Below are positions 32,435 through 42,698 of a stretch of DNA of 64,000 bases, one piece after another (position 1 is the first letter of the stretch; each line of letters begins with the position of its first letter). The DNA is taken from NCBI RefSeq assembly GCF_008711155.1, contig NZ_VUYQ01000002.1, positions 248,001 to 312,000 of the forward strand, in the 5' to 3' direction. The notes beneath the pieces are model-generated. The model was not told the origin of the DNA, made no database searches, and saw only the letters and a program-made list of their open reading frames with translations. This DNA is from Dechloromonas sp. CZR5. Lineage in GTDB: Bacteria; Pseudomonadota; Gammaproteobacteria; Burkholderiales; Rhodocyclaceae. The position numbers and the translations under genes are program-made.

Positions 32435-34258
32435 ATGTGCGGCATCGTCGCGGCAGCAGCCGGCAGCAACATCGTCCCCGTCCTCGTCGAGGGCCTGAAG
32501 AAGCTTGAATATCGCGGCTATGACTCGGCCGGCCTCGCCGTCATCGGCGGCAACGGCATCGAACGGGTTCGCTCGGTCGGCCGCGTCGCCGAACTGGAAT
32601 CCGCCTCGGCCAGCACGCAAGCGGTCACCGGCATTGCCCACACGCGCTGGGCGACGCATGGCGTGCCCTGCGAGCGCAATGCCCATCCGCACGTTTCCGG
32701 CACCATCGCCGTCGTCCATAACGGCATCATCGAAAATTACGAAAGCCTGCGCAGCGAACTGACGGCCCAGGGCTACGCGTTCACCTCGGACACCGACACC
32801 GAAAGCATCGCCCACCTCATCCAGTCGCTACTCAAAACCGAGCCCGACCTGTTCAAGGCCGTTCGCCTCGCCTGCCAACGCCTGGTCGGCGCCTACGCCA
32901 TTGCCGTCATCGACCACACCCAACCAGGCAAGATCATCGTCGCGCGAGAGGGTTCGCCGCTGCTGCTGGGCGTTTCCGACACCGGCAACTACGCCGCATC
33001 CGACGCTTCTGCGCTGCTGCAGGTTACCCGCAACATGGTCTACCTGGAAAACGGCGACATCGCCGAACTGGCTGCCGACCGGGTCAGCATCTCCCGCCTC
33101 GACGGCACGCCCGTCGAGCGTCCTGTCCATGTCTCCCAACTGTCGGCGGCAGCCGTCGAACTCGGCACCTATCGGCACTACATGCAGAAGGAAATCTTCG
33201 AGCAGCCGGAAGCCCTGGCCAACACGCTGGAAATCGTCGGCGGCAGCAAGACCATCCAGCCGGGCATTTTCGGTGCCGAAGCCGGCAATTTGCTGACCGA
33301 TGTCGACCACATCCTGATCCTGGCCTGCGGCACCAGCAGCCACTCCGGCTATACCGCCCGCTACTGGCTGGAGGCAATCGCCGGCGTCCCCTGCACCGTC
33401 GAAATCGCCAGCGAATACCGCTATCGCAGCTCGGTGGCCAACCCGCGTCAGTTGGTCGTCGCCATTTCGCAATCTGGCGAAACCGCCGACACACTGGCCG
33501 CCTTGCGCCACGCCAAGTCCCTCGGCCAAACGAAGACGCTGGCCATCTGCAACGTGCCGGAATCGGCCATCGTCCGCGAATGCGCCCTGCGCTTCATCAC
33601 CCGCGCCGGCCCGGAAATCGGCGTCGCATCGACCAAGGCCTTCACCACCCAGCTGGCCGCTCTCTTCCTGCTGACCTTGGTCATGGCCAAGGTCAAGAAT
33701 CGCCTCACGCCAGAACAGGAAGGCGCCTTCATCGACCAGTTGCGCCACTTGCCAGTGGCCGTCAACAAGGTGCTGGAGCTCGAACCGGAAATCGAAATCT
33801 GGTCGAAGCGCTTTGCCGACAAGCAGCACGCCCTCTTCCTGGGTCGCGGTCGCCATTACCCGATCGCCCTCGAAGGGGCGCTCAAGCTCAAGGAAATCTC
33901 CTACATCCACGCCGAAGCCTATCCGGCCGGCGAGTTGAAGCACGGCCCGCTGGCGCTCGTTGATGCCAACATGCCGGTCATCTCGGTTGCCCCGAACGAC
34001 CAGTTGCTCGACAAGCTGAAATCCAACCTGAAGGAAGTCCAGGCCCGTGGCGGCGAGTTGTATGTTTTCGCCGACGCCGATTCGGAAATTCCGGAATCGG
34101 AAGGTGTGCACATCCTGCGCCTGCCCGAGCATTACGGCGAGCTGTCGCCGATTCTGCACGTTATTCCGCTGCAACTGCTGTCGTACCACGCCGCGCTGGT
34201 CAAGGGCACCGACGTGGACAAGCCGCGCAATCTGGCCAAATCGGTCACCGTCGAATAA
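32435..34258 (+). CDS. glmS: Glutamine-fructose-6-phosphate aminotransferase (isomerizing)
   Basis: First step of UDP-GlcNAc synthesis. 607 residues with the catalytic Cys as residue 2 ([10 protein letters not shown]), glutaminase motifs AHTRWATHG and NGIIENYE, two SIS sugar isomerase domains ([47 protein letters not shown]) and the conserved C terminus [20 protein letters not shown] precedes the start. Confidence 0.97.
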   Translation: MCGIVAAAAGSNIVPVLVEGLKKLEYRGYDSAGLAVIGGNGIERVRSVGRVAELESASASTQAVTGIAHTRWATHGVPCERNAHPHVSGTIAVVHNGIIENYESLRSELTAQGYAFTSDTDTESIAHLIQSLLKTEPDLFKAVRLACQRLVGAYAIAVIDHTQPGKIIVAREGSPLLLGVSDTGNYAASDASALLQVTRNMVYLENGDIAELAADRVSISRLDGTPVERPVHVSQLSAAAVELGTYRHYMQKEIFEQPEALANTLEIVGGSKTIQPGIFGAEAGNLLTDVDHILILACGTSSHSGYTARYWLEAIAGVPCTVEIASEYRYRSSVANPRQLVVAISQSGETADTLAALRHAKSLGQTKTLAICNVPESAIVRECALRFITRAGPEIGVASTKAFTTQLAALFLLTLVMAKVKNRLTPEQEGAFIDQLRHLPVAVNKVLELEPEIEIWSKRFADKQHALFLGRGRHYPIALEGALKLKEISYIHAEAYPAGELKHGPLALVDANMPVISVAPNDQLLDKLKSNLKEVQARGGELYVFADADSEIPESEGVHILRLPEHYGELSPILHVIPLQLLSYHAALVKGTDVDKPRNLAKSVTVE

Positions 34259-34263
34259 GTCCG

Positions 34264-35094
34264 ATGGCCACCTACGCCATCGGCGATATCCAGGGCTGCT
34301 ACGACTCGCTGCAGCGGCTCCTGGCGCTTTGCGCTTTCGACCCGAGCCATGATCGCCTTTGGCTGGTCGGCGATCTGGTCAACCGGGGCCCGAAATCGCT
34401 GGAGACGCTACGCCTGATCAAGTCGCTCGGCCCGGCGGCGACGACCGTGCTCGGTAATCACGATCTCTATCTGCTGATGGTCGCCGAGGGCGGCGCCAAG
34501 TTCCGTGGCAAGGACGATACCCTGCAGGAGATTTTCGACGCCCCCGACTGTGCCGAACTGCTCGACTGGCTGCGCCACCAGCCGCTCTGTCACACTGAAG
34601 ACGAATATTGCCTGGTACATGCCGGACTCCTGCCGCAATGGACGGCATCCCGGGCCCGGGAACTTGCCCGCGAGGTCGAAGCGGCCCTGCAAGGCCCCGC
34701 CTTCCGCGAATTCATCCTCAATTTGTGGGGTAGCGAACCGGCCGGTTGGTCGGACGATCTGAGCGACTGGCCCCGCCTGCGCGTCATCGTCAATGCCATG
34801 ACCCGCATGCGTTTCTGCACGCCCGACGGCGTCATGGAATTCAAGGCCAAAGGCAAGCTGAGCAACGCACCGGAAAATCACCTACCCTGGTTCGACCTGC
34901 CGAACCGCCAACACGCCGATGCTGTGCTGGTCACCGGCCATTGGTCGGCACTGGGGCTGAAGGTCACGCCGAATCTGCTGGCGCTCGACTCGGGCTGCCT
35001 GTGGGGTGGACATTTGACGGCCGTTCGCCTGGAAGACCGCAAGGTGTATCAGGTGGACTGTTCGCCATCGGAAGCCCAGCCCCTAAAGCAATAG
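34264..35094 (+). CDS. apaH: Bis(5'-nucleosyl)-tetraphosphatase, symmetrical
   Basis: Hydrolyses Ap4A to two ADP and also removes Np4 caps from RNA. 276 residues with the metal-binding metallophosphatase motifs GDIQGCYDSL, GDLVNRGPKS and GNHDLYL. It starts five bases after glmS. The last 131 bases overlap the 3' end of olsA on the other strand. Confidence 0.95.
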   Translation: MATYAIGDIQGCYDSLQRLLALCAFDPSHDRLWLVGDLVNRGPKSLETLRLIKSLGPAATTVLGNHDLYLLMVAEGGAKFRGKDDTLQEIFDAPDCAELLDWLRHQPLCHTEDEYCLVHAGLLPQWTASRARELAREVEAALQGPAFREFILNLWGSEPAGWSDDLSDWPRLRVIVNAMTRMRFCTPDGVMEFKAKGKLSNAPENHLPWFDLPNRQHADAVLVTGHWSALGLKVTPNLLALDSGCLWGGHLTAVRLEDRKVYQVDCSPSEAQPLKQ

Positions 35095-35809
35095 CTTCGC
35101 GAGCCTGCGTCGCCACCAGCTTCCGGTCCTCGCCATTCAGGCCGCGCAGGGGCGTCGTCACCAGCCGGGCGATCAGGCGCTTGCGCCTCAGAATGGCCCG
35201 CGTGCACTGACCCAGGGAAATATCGCCATCGTAGCGCGGCGCCAGACTGCGCTGCCCATCCAGCTCCCAGTAGGAAATCGCCACCGGCAGGACCGGATGC
35301 CCGGCACTCAGGGCCGGCTGCAACAGGGCAGCATGGAAATGCAGCAGACTCCGCCCATCCGTCGTCGTGCCCTCGGGGAAGACGGCGACGTGGCGCCCTT
35401 GGTCGAGGAGGGCGGCAATTTCCTGATTGACGATTTTTGCGTGACCGCGGCTGCCACGGCGCAAGAAGACCGTATCGTTCTTCGCCGCCAGCCAGCCGAT
35501 CAACGGCCAGGTCCGGACCTCCGCCTTGGAGACGAAGGCCGACGGCAGGGCAGCATTGATGACGTAGATGTCGATCCACGAGATGTGATTGGCGACGATC
35601 AGGGCACCGGGAACCGCGTGCGTCAGATCGGCCTCGACCTCGACCCCGAGGGTATCGAGCAGCGCGCCGGCCCAACTCGCTTTCAGGCGCAGCCTGGCAG
35701 TTGTACTGCAGACCGGAAAAATCAGCAGGGTGACGATGATGCTGCTGATGATCAGCAGGATCAGGCGAAAAATCCGGAAGGCGCGAAGCGCAAAATTGGT
35801 TTCGTTCAG
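34964..35809 (-). CDS. olsA: PlsC-type acyltransferase, probable OlsA; CTG start proposed
   Basis: O-acyltransferase that would turn lyso-ornithine lipid into ornithine lipid. The membrane helix (IFRLILLIISSIIVTLLIF) and catalytic HX4D (NHISWID) and FPEGTTTDG motifs are clear. No ATG, GTG or TTG in frame lies close before the membrane helix. The best start is CTG at 35809, overlapping the olsB stop TGA as CTGA, giving 281 residues. An ATG at 36010 would add 67 residues read out of frame inside olsB. The last 35 residues are unconserved-looking and overlap apaH by 131 bases. Function inferred from the olsB neighbour. Confidence 0.78.
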   Translation of the reverse strand: MNETNFALRAFRIFRLILLIISSIIVTLLIFPVCSTTARLRLKASWAGALLDTLGVEVEADLTHAVPGALIVANHISWIDIYVINAALPSAFVSKAEVRTWPLIGWLAAKNDTVFLRRGSRGHAKIVNQEIAALLDQGRHVAVFPEGTTTDGRSLLHFHAALLQPALSAGHPVLPVAISYWELDGQRSLAPRYDGDISLGQCTRAILRRKRLIARLVTTPLRGLNGEDRKLVATQAREAIALGAGLPMANSPPDTPCGLPGERPSNVHPTGSPSRAPADSA

Positions 35810-36567
35810 TCTGCTTGTCCGAAATAGTGCTTGGCGTAACGTCCAGCCACCTTGGCCATGGGCATCAGGATGGGCAGGTCGGCCGTATTGAAATCGGGGT
35901 CCCAGGCTGGTTCGCCGCAAATCCAGGCTCCGGCACGCAGGTAGCCCTTGATCAACGGCGGCACCTCGGCCGGACGATCCTGCTGCAGCGCAGCCAGGGG
36001 CAGCGGACAACGCGGGAAGACGCGATATTCCTGCGGCCCGAGGTGATCCACAGCCAGCCGATTATACAAGCTGGCCGCGGCGTGGCCACCGTCGGCCATG
36101 CTGATCGAGGCACACCCCATCAGGTAGTCGTGGCCGCGCTCGACCATGTACTGGGCCAAGCCGGACCACAGCAAGGTAATGGTGGCGCCGGTCCGGTAAT
36201 CCGGATGCACGCACGAGCGGCCGATTTCGACGAGACGCGAGCGCAGGTGCTGCAAACGGGTCAGGTCGAACTCGTTTTCGGAGTAATAACCGACCTGGCG
36301 CGCGTTGTCCGGCGACAGGATGCGATAGGTGCCGACGATCTCGCCGGTCTGCGTATCGCGCACGACGAGATGCTCGCAATACGGGTCGTAGATATCGTGA
36401 TCGACACCCGGCGTCCGGCTGGGCAGGTTGGCGCCCATTTCGCCGGCAAAGACCCGATGGCGCAGACGCTGCGCATCGAGAATGTCGCTGGCGCTACGCG
36501 CAAATCCGACCGTCAGGCTTCTTTTTTCGGGGCGGGTACGCCCGGCATTCTTTTGAACATTTTCCAT
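35806..36567 (-). CDS. olsB: GNAT-type N-acyltransferase, probable OlsB (ornithine lipid synthesis)
   Basis: Transfers a 3-hydroxyacyl chain from ACP to the alpha-amino group of ornithine. 253 residues. The RLRHRVFAGEMGANLP segment, DPYCEHLVVRDTQTGEIVGTYRIL, LVEIGRSCVHPDYR and LMGCASISM match the OlsB family. A PlsC-type acyltransferase follows with overlapping codons, which is the usual olsB-olsA arrangement. A 9-bp inverted repeat covers its ribosome binding site. Confidence 0.83.
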   Translation of the reverse strand: MENVQKNAGRTRPEKRSLTVGFARSASDILDAQRLRHRVFAGEMGANLPSRTPGVDHDIYDPYCEHLVVRDTQTGEIVGTYRILSPDNARQVGYYSENEFDLTRLQHLRSRLVEIGRSCVHPDYRTGATITLLWSGLAQYMVERGHDYLMGCASISMADGGHAAASLYNRLAVDHLGPQEYRVFPRCPLPLAALQQDRPAEVPPLIKGYLRAGAWICGEPAWDPDFNTADLPILMPMAKVAGRYAKHYFGQAD

Positions 36568-36568
36568 C

Positions 36569-36596
36569 TTGTTCTCCTTTTAATCCTGGAGAACAA
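36569..36596 (-). promoter_or_regulatory. Hairpin sequestering the olsB ribosome binding site
   Basis: On the minus strand TTGTTCTCC, ten bases, GGAGAACAA form a perfect 9-bp stem ending two bases before the olsB ATG. The only Shine-Dalgarno sequence (AAAAGGAG) lies at the base of the loop and in the 3' arm. As RNA it would hide the ribosome site; as DNA it could be an operator. Confidence 0.6.
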
Positions 36597-36659
36597 GTCT
36601 GGATCACGCTTGTTACACGCGCGTTGCCCGAAAATGACGACGCTGTTTCAATTTCCCGG

Positions 36660-37592
36660 TCACCAGGGCAGGGAACCGAAGGCCTTGCGATAGCGTTCGC
36701 CGATCTCCTCGCGGCTGGGCTGGTGGTTCTGGCCGCCGCGATGGGCGATCTTGATCGCCCCCATCACGGCGGCCAGCCGGCCGGTGGTCGGCCAGTCGAA
36801 GCCGTTGGCGATGCCGTAGAGCAGGCCGGAACGGTAGGCATCGCCGCAGCCGGTCGGATCGACGATCTGTTCGGCTTCGACGCAGGGAATGTCGTAGCGC
36901 TGGCCGTCGGCGTAGATTTCCGAGCCTTCGCCACCGCGCGTCACGATCAGCGCCTTGACCTCACCGGCAAGCTGCTCGAGACTGCGGCCGGTACGGTCGC
37001 ATAGCAGCCTGGCCTCGTAGTCGTTGAAGCAGGCGAAATCGGCCAGGCGCATGAAATCAAGCAGTTCGTCGCCATTGAACATCGGCATACCTTGGCCCGG
37101 GTCGAAAATGAACGGTACGCCGGCAGCCGAAAAATCCCGGGCATGCTGCATCATGCCTTCGCGACCGTCGGGGGCCACGATCCCGAGCCTGGCATTGGCT
37201 TTTTCAACCTTGTTGAGGTGTGAAAAGCTCATCGAGCCCGGGTGGAAGGCCGTAATCTGGTTGTCGTCAAGATCGGTGGTGATGAAGGCCTGGGCGGTGA
37301 AACTACCGGGAATCTGGCGCACATGGGTACGCGGCAGACCCAGCTTGTCCAGGCGTTCGAGATACGGCGCCGCATCGTCGCCGACCGTCGCCATGATCAT
37401 CGGTTCGCCACCGAGCAGCATCAGGTTGTAGGCAATGTTGCCGGCACAGCCGCCGAATTCACGACGCATTTCCGGCACCAGAAAAGCCACGTTGAGGATG
37501 TGGATCTGCTCGGGCAGGATGTGATTCTTGAAACGGTCCGGGAAGACCATGATGTTGTCGAAGGCAAGCGAACCGCAGATCAGTGTCGTCAT
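36660..37592 (-). CDS. PfkB-family carbohydrate/nucleoside kinase (adenosine kinase-like)
   Basis: 310 residues from ATG 37592 (MTTLICGSLAFDNIM). Ribokinase fold with the N-terminal FGGCAGNIAYNL sugar-site loop and the C-terminal anion hole with the catalytic Asp in VDPTGCGDAYRSGLLYG. Betaproteobacterial members are often called adenosine kinase or sugar kinase; the substrate is not certain. Five bases after the zinc-ribbon gene, so last in the accB-accC-prmA run. Confidence 0.82.
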   Translation of the reverse strand: MTTLICGSLAFDNIMVFPDRFKNHILPEQIHILNVAFLVPEMRREFGGCAGNIAYNLMLLGGEPMIMATVGDDAAPYLERLDKLGLPRTHVRQIPGSFTAQAFITTDLDDNQITAFHPGSMSFSHLNKVEKANARLGIVAPDGREGMMQHARDFSAAGVPFIFDPGQGMPMFNGDELLDFMRLADFACFNDYEARLLCDRTGRSLEQLAGEVKALIVTRGGEGSEIYADGQRYDIPCVEAEQIVDPTGCGDAYRSGLLYGIANGFDWPTTGRLAAVMGAIKIAHRGGQNHQPSREEIGERYRKAFGSLPW

Positions 37593-37597
37593 GAAAG

Positions 37598-38761
37598 TCA
37601 GGGATAAAAGATGTAAAGGCGATAGCCGGAGGCGCCCAAGTCCTTGGTTTCGATCCACAGCCGGACGGCCACGTCGCCGTTGGCGGGAAAGGCATCGGAC
37701 GCCGTACCCGGCGGAAGATATTCGGCGGCATACATGACGCGCCGGACCACGATGGCATCGTTGGTATCGGTCAAGCTCAACTCAAGTGCCGGCCAGGCCT
37801 GGGCAAAAGCAGCACGGTTCTTCAGGGTAGCCTGCAATACGAACAGGCCACGCGCGTTATCCGACTGCAGATCGGAGGTTTCGATCGAAACCAGCGAAGG
37901 ATTCCTGGGCAGCGGAATATCCACGCCCAACGCGGCATAGAGCGGCTGAAGCCACGCCATCCGCAACACGATGTCTGTACGGTAGTGGAATGCCAACTGG
38001 CCAAGCAGGGCGATCAGCAACAACAATGCCCCGACGACAAACGGCCAGGCGGCCCTTGCCGGCGGCTCGCTGTCGAACGCACCTCGGCCATCGCTGGTCA
38101 GCGTTCCTGCCGACCAGCGGTTGTAGGAGCTGGCGTCGACCAGCTCGCGCGCTGCAACCAGCCCAGCCTCGCGGGCCGCCAGCGTCGACTGCTCCGGCGT
38201 TTCGTCGCGAGCATCCGCCAGTTCAGCACGTTCGGCTGGCGAGGCGACCAGGGTTTCGGCCGCGTCGAAACGGACCTCTTCGGGCATTTGGGACTCGACC
38301 GGAACATCAGGCACGGCCGGTACGGCGCCCTCCTCGGGCGCCGGCTGGATGGCAGGCGCCTCCGGATGGGGAGCCGGTTCATCGGGCATCGCCAAAGGCT
38401 CAATGGATTCGTTCCATGCCCAGTCAGGGCTTGCCACAACCGTTGCCGCCGGATCGAAGTCCGCCGGTCCGGTCTCGGGCAGCAGCTCCGATTGCTGTAC
38501 CAGACTGGTTTCGGCCGGCGTTCCGGAAACAAGCGCCATCATCTCAGGCACTGTTTCGGCAGGCACTTCGGACGGCAAAGGCTGTGGAGAAAATTCGGCA
38601 GGCTGGGACGTCAGGGGTTCGTCATCGGAATCGGATTGCCACTGATCGAAGGCATTGAATACGGCCTGGCAATTACCGCAACGCACCTTGCCGGCCTTGC
38701 GCCGCAACTGCTCGGACGTGACACGAAATACCGTGCCGCACTCCGGACAGCGTGTGCGCAT
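37598..38761 (-). CDS. Zinc-ribbon and DUF3426 membrane protein
   Basis: 387 residues from ATG 38761 (MRTRCPECGTVFRV). An MJ0042-type zinc ribbon (CPEC...CGNC) opens the protein, followed by about 200 Pro/Glu/Ala-rich residues, one membrane helix (WPFVVGALLLLIALLGQLAFHY) and a C-terminal DUF3426 beta domain. Function unknown; it is usually found next to prmA in betaproteobacteria. Start shares one base with the prmA stop (TGATG). Confidence 0.85.
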   Translation of the reverse strand: MRTRCPECGTVFRVTSEQLRRKAGKVRCGNCQAVFNAFDQWQSDSDDEPLTSQPAEFSPQPLPSEVPAETVPEMMALVSGTPAETSLVQQSELLPETGPADFDPAATVVASPDWAWNESIEPLAMPDEPAPHPEAPAIQPAPEEGAVPAVPDVPVESQMPEEVRFDAAETLVASPAERAELADARDETPEQSTLAAREAGLVAARELVDASSYNRWSAGTLTSDGRGAFDSEPPARAAWPFVVGALLLLIALLGQLAFHYRTDIVLRMAWLQPLYAALGVDIPLPRNPSLVSIETSDLQSDNARGLFVLQATLKNRAAFAQAWPALELSLTDTNDAIVVRRVMYAAEYLPPGTASDAFPANGDVAVRLWIETKDLGASGYRLYIFYP

Positions 38762-39651
38762 CAGGGCTTGATTCCCGCCAGACATACCCAATCCTCGCGT
38801 AGATCCGCCACCTGCAACGGAATCCACGGCGCGTAGATCGCCACGATCTCGTCCGCCTGCTCGCGAAGAATGCCTGACAACGCAAGCCGCCCGCCAGCGC
38901 GGACATGTGCGCAGATGGCCGGTGCCAGCACGCGCAAGGGATTGGAGAGGATGTTGGCCACCACCACATCATACTCACCAGCTACCGGCGCTGCCGAATC
39001 GGCGAGAAGGGCCGTGACGCCATTGCGTTCTGCGTTGGCCTTGGCCGCCTCGACAGCTTGCGGGTCGATATCGACGCCGGCAACATGCGCCGCACCGAGG
39101 CGCGCCGCTGCAATGGCCAGAATTCCGGAGCCGCAGCCATAGTCGAGCACGGTATCACCCGCCGACACATTGCGTTCGAGCCATTCCAGGCAGAGCCGCG
39201 TCGTCGGATGCGAGCCGGTACCAAAGGCCATGCCGGGATCAAGAATCAGGTTGATCGCGGCCGGATCGGGCGACTCGTGCCAGGACGGAACGATCCACAG
39301 ACGCTCCGAGACGCGAATCGGATCGAACTGCGACTGGGTCAGCTGCACCCAATTCTGCTCGGCCAGCGCCTCGATGGAAAACGCCGGGGTCGCGGCAAGG
39401 CCGATAGCCCTGGCGGCCTCGCCGAGTACCGCAGCCGCATCGGCATCCGGCTCAAGCAGAACCACGATCTTGGAATGCTCCCACCCCGGTGTGTTGATCG
39501 AACCGGGCTCGCCGAACTGCGGCTGCTCGTCGGGCGTGCCCGCATCGGCATCCTCGATGCAGGCCGACAGCGCCCCCGCTTCGAGCAGGGCGTCGCACAT
39601 CGGCTCGGCATGCGAGGCATCGGTCAGGAAGCTGACATTTTGCCAGGACAT
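38761..39651 (-). CDS. prmA: Ribosomal protein L11 methyltransferase
   Basis: Trimethylates ribosomal protein L11. 296 residues: an N-terminal substrate domain, then the SAM domain with DPGMAFGTGSHPTTRLCLEWL, DYGCGSGILAIAAARLGA and DVVVANILSNPLRVLAP. Three bases after accC. Confidence 0.95.
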   Translation of the reverse strand: MSWQNVSFLTDASHAEPMCDALLEAGALSACIEDADAGTPDEQPQFGEPGSINTPGWEHSKIVVLLEPDADAAAVLGEAARAIGLAATPAFSIEALAEQNWVQLTQSQFDPIRVSERLWIVPSWHESPDPAAINLILDPGMAFGTGSHPTTRLCLEWLERNVSAGDTVLDYGCGSGILAIAAARLGAAHVAGVDIDPQAVEAAKANAERNGVTALLADSAAPVAGEYDVVVANILSNPLRVLAPAICAHVRAGGRLALSGILREQADEIVAIYAPWIPLQVADLREDWVCLAGIKP

Positions 39652-39654
39652 TGC

Positions 39655-41013
39655 TTACGCCTTGACCTCGCTCTTGTCCGCCAGCTTGTGCTCCAGATAA
39701 TGGATGCTGGTACCGCCTTCAACGAAGCGGGCATCGAGCATCAGCTCCTGATGCAGCGGGATGTTGGTCTTGATGCCCTGAATGCTCATCTCCGACAGCG
39801 CGATACGCATGCGGCGGATAGCCTGTTCGCGGGTATCGCCATAGGAAATCACCTTGGCGACCATCGAGTCGTAGTGCGGCGGGACACGATAGCCCTGATA
39901 GATGTGCGAATCGACGCGGATACCGGGGCCGCCCGGCGGATGATAGAACTCGATATTGCCGGGAGAAGGCACGAACGTGAAGGGATCTTCGGCGTTAATG
40001 CGGCATTCGATAGCATGACCGCGGAAGGCGATATCCTTCTGCTTGTAGCGCAACTTCTCGCCGGCGGCGACGCGGATCTGTTCCTGAACGATATCGACGC
40101 CGGTAATCATTTCGGTCACCGGATGCTCGACCTGGACGCGAGTGTTCATTTCGATGAAGTAGAACTCGCCGTTCTCGTACAGGAACTCGAAAGTACCTGC
40201 ACCGCGGTAGCCGATCTTGCGACAGGCTTCGGCACAGCGCTCGCCGATACGAGTAATCAGGCGGGCCGGAATGTGCGGCGCCGGTGCTTCCTCGATCACC
40301 TTCTGGTGGCGGCGCTGCATCGAGCAATCGCGCTCGCCGAGGTAGATGGCGTTCTTGAATTCGTCGGCCAGCACCTGGATTTCCACATGACGCGGATTTT
40401 CCAGATACTTTTCCATGTAAACCGCCGGATTGCCGAAGAAGCTGTTGGCTTCCTGGCGAGTCAACTGGACGGCGTTGACCAGTGCGGCTTCGGTGTGCAC
40501 GACGCGCATGCCGCGACCGCCACCGCCGCCGGCGGCCTTGATGATCACCGGGTAGCCTACTGCACGGGCGATCTTGACGATCTCCTTGGGGTCTTCCGGC
40601 AGGGCGCCATCGGAACCCGGTACGCAGGGCACACCGGCCGCCTTCATGGCATCCTTGGCCGACACCTTGTCGCCCATCAGACGAATCGTCTCGGCGCGCG
40701 GACCAATGAAGACAAAGCCGGAGGTTTCGACGCGCTCGGCAAAATCGGCGTTTTCGGACAGGAAGCCGTAGCCCGGGTGGATGGCCTGGGCATCGGTCAC
40801 TTCGGCAGCGGAAATGATCGCCGGCACGTTCAGGTAGCTCAGCGACGAGGCAGCAGGGCCGATACAGACCGATTCGTCGGCCAGCTTGACGTACTTGGCG
40901 TCGCGATCGGCCTCGGAATGAACAACGACCGTCTTGATGCCCAGTTCGCGGCAGGCGCGCTGGATACGGAGGGCAATCTCCCCCCGGTTGGCAATAAGGA
41001 CTTTTTCAAACAT
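39655..41013 (-). CDS. accC: Biotin carboxylase subunit of acetyl-CoA carboxylase
   Basis: ATP-dependent carboxylation of biotin on AccB, the first step of fatty-acid synthesis. 452 residues, ATP-grasp: [20 protein letters not shown], glycine-rich [50 protein letters not shown] split over the active site, and VEHPVTEM. Ten bases after accB. Confidence 0.97.
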   Translation of the reverse strand: MFEKVLIANRGEIALRIQRACRELGIKTVVVHSEADRDAKYVKLADESVCIGPAASSLSYLNVPAIISAAEVTDAQAIHPGYGFLSENADFAERVETSGFVFIGPRAETIRLMGDKVSAKDAMKAAGVPCVPGSDGALPEDPKEIVKIARAVGYPVIIKAAGGGGGRGMRVVHTEAALVNAVQLTRQEANSFFGNPAVYMEKYLENPRHVEIQVLADEFKNAIYLGERDCSMQRRHQKVIEEAPAPHIPARLITRIGERCAEACRKIGYRGAGTFEFLYENGEFYFIEMNTRVQVEHPVTEMITGVDIVQEQIRVAAGEKLRYKQKDIAFRGHAIECRINAEDPFTFVPSPGNIEFYHPPGGPGIRVDSHIYQGYRVPPHYDSMVAKVISYGDTREQAIRRMRIALSEMSIQGIKTNIPLHQELMLDARFVEGGTSIHYLEHKLADKSEVKA

Positions 41014-41023
41014 GGCGGCTGTC

Positions 41024-41482
41024 TCAGCCGATCACGAACAGCGGTTCACCGAATTCGACCGGCTCGCCATTGTCGACCAGAATAGCCTTGACGACGCCGG
41101 ACGCATCGGCTTCGATTTCGTTGAGCAACTTCATGGCTTCGATGATGCACAGGGTATCGCCCTGCTTGACGGTCTGTCCGATCTGCACGAAGGCATCGGC
41201 GCCGGGGGACGGAGAGCGGTAGAAGGTACCGACCATCGGCGACTTGACGACATGGCCTTCCGGCAATTCATCTTCGTCATCCAGATTGACTGCCGAGGCA
41301 GCCAGCGCCGAACCGGCAACCGGCATCGCGGCCGGCATCATGTATTGATGCATCGGGGCGGCGGCAACAGCGCCGACATGCTTGGCGATACGCACTTTCT
41401 CTTCGCCTTCGGTCACTTCCAGTTCCGAGATGCCGGATTCCTGAACGAGGTCGATGAGTTTTTTGAGTTTGCGCAGATCCAT
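41024..41482 (-). CDS. accB: Biotin carboxyl carrier protein of acetyl-CoA carboxylase
   Basis: 152 residues. An N-terminal helical region ([23 protein letters not shown]) and flexible Ala/Pro/Met linker precede the biotinyl domain. The biotin-accepting Lys is in [14 protein letters not shown], and the thumb region [10 protein letters not shown] is present. Follows aroQ by 56 bases. Confidence 0.97.
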   Translation of the reverse strand: MDLRKLKKLIDLVQESGISELEVTEGEEKVRIAKHVGAVAAAPMHQYMMPAAMPVAGSALAASAVNLDDEDELPEGHVVKSPMVGTFYRSPSPGADAFVQIGQTVKQGDTLCIIEAMKLLNEIEADASGVVKAILVDNGEPVEFGEPLFVIG

Positions 41483-41538
41483 GAAGTACTCCTTTTGTTG
41501 CGTTCGCAGAACGCAAAATGCAGCCGGCCGAAGCCTGG

Positions 41539-42018
41539 CTATTCGATATGAAGCTTGTTGAGCAGGTATTCGAGGGCCAGCAGATAGCCCTCATGACCCA
41601 GGCCACAAATGACGCCGATGGCCAGATCGGAAAAATACGAGTGATGCCGGAAAGGTTCGCGGGCATGCACGTTGGACAAATGCACTTCGACAAAGGGAAT
41701 GGCAACGGCAGAAAGCGCATCGCGCAGCGCCACGCTGGTATGCGTGTAGGCCGCCGGGTTGATGATGATCGCCCGCACGCCCTGTTCACGGGCGGCATGA
41801 ATGCGTTCGATCAACGCACCTTCATGGTTGCTTTGAAACGTTTCCAGATCGACGTCCGCCCCCTCGGCCATCCGGGCAAGCGCCATGTTGATATCCGAGA
41901 GGGTGACACGGCCATAATGCTCCGGCTCACGGGTGCCCAGCAGGTTCAGATTGGGCCCGTGCATGACCAGGATGCGAATCTTGTCAGCTGACTTGGAAGA
42001 TGATTTTCGCTTCGTCAT
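41539..42018 (-). CDS. aroQ: 3-dehydroquinate dehydratase, type II
   Basis: Third step of the shikimate pathway. 159 residues with [20 protein letters not shown] (active-site loop, with a His where many members also have Tyr nearby), [32 protein letters not shown] and [20 protein letters not shown] basic Ser/Lys tail of about 13 residues precedes the core. Confidence 0.95.
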   Translation of the reverse strand: MTKRKSSSKSADKIRILVMHGPNLNLLGTREPEHYGRVTLSDINMALARMAEGADVDLETFQSNHEGALIERIHAAREQGVRAIIINPAAYTHTSVALRDALSAVAIPFVEVHLSNVHAREPFRHHSYFSDLAIGVICGLGHEGYLLALEYLLNKLHIE

Positions 42019-42057
42019 GGCAGCAAGTTTGCCGCAAATCGCAGCATTTTGTCCAGT

Positions 42058-42648
42058 TTATTCCGAAATCAGGACCCTGAGGGCATCGGCACGGATACGG
42101 TCGCGCGGCCGCCCATCGCGGTACTTCAAACTCACCCGCTCAAGATGCGGCGGCATAATAACAAGATTGGCGTCGACTGTGTCCGTTTCCATCACCAGAA
42201 CGGCTTCGACACGCTCATTTCGCGGCTCGACATGATCGACATCGATGCCGCGGTTGAGCAGGAAGATTTCGACCTCCTTCGCGCTGTCGGCAAACAGCAG
42301 GATATCGATGCGCGAATGTTCGCCCGCCGTCCCCTCGAGAACGGAGCCGGCCAGATAGGGATTGAACGGGGCCAGCAACTCGAGCAACTCGAGCGCCGAG
42401 TGGCGCATCGCCTTTAGCATCGCGGCATGCCCGTCACCCTGATAAAGACTGCGATAGGCACGCAACTCGGCCTCGACTTCGGCGTTATCGGGAAACTGCG
42501 TATGCTCGGGCAGCCCCAGCTGGCGGGCCGCCTTCTTCTTGGCCAGATAAAAATCGGTAATGCCGTCCTCGGCCATCAGACGGGCTGCGGCGCTGGCGAT
42601 ACTGGCCCGGGTGCCGTGACTCTGGCGTTGCCGTTCAGGACGGGTCAT
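42058..42648 (-). CDS. Nucleotidyltransferase-like protein of unknown function
   Basis: 196 residues. The middle has a GS-x(n)-R-x-D-I pattern (LAGSVLEGTAGEHSRIDILLF) like minimal nucleotidyltransferases, followed by alternating strands and helices. The N-terminal third is helical (ASAAARLMAEDGITDFYLAKKKAARQLGLP). I do not recognise a characterised homologue. It is divergent from mpl with a 50-base shared upstream gap. Confidence 0.65.
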   Translation of the reverse strand: MTRPERQRQSHGTRASIASAAARLMAEDGITDFYLAKKKAARQLGLPEHTQFPDNAEVEAELRAYRSLYQGDGHAAMLKAMRHSALELLELLAPFNPYLAGSVLEGTAGEHSRIDILLFADSAKEVEIFLLNRGIDVDHVEPRNERVEAVLVMETDTVDANLVIMPPHLERVSLKYRDGRPRDRIRADALRVLISE

Positions 42649-42698
42649 GGGGACTCGATCAAGGTAAAATCGCCCCCATTCTAACGGGTCTCTGTGAC

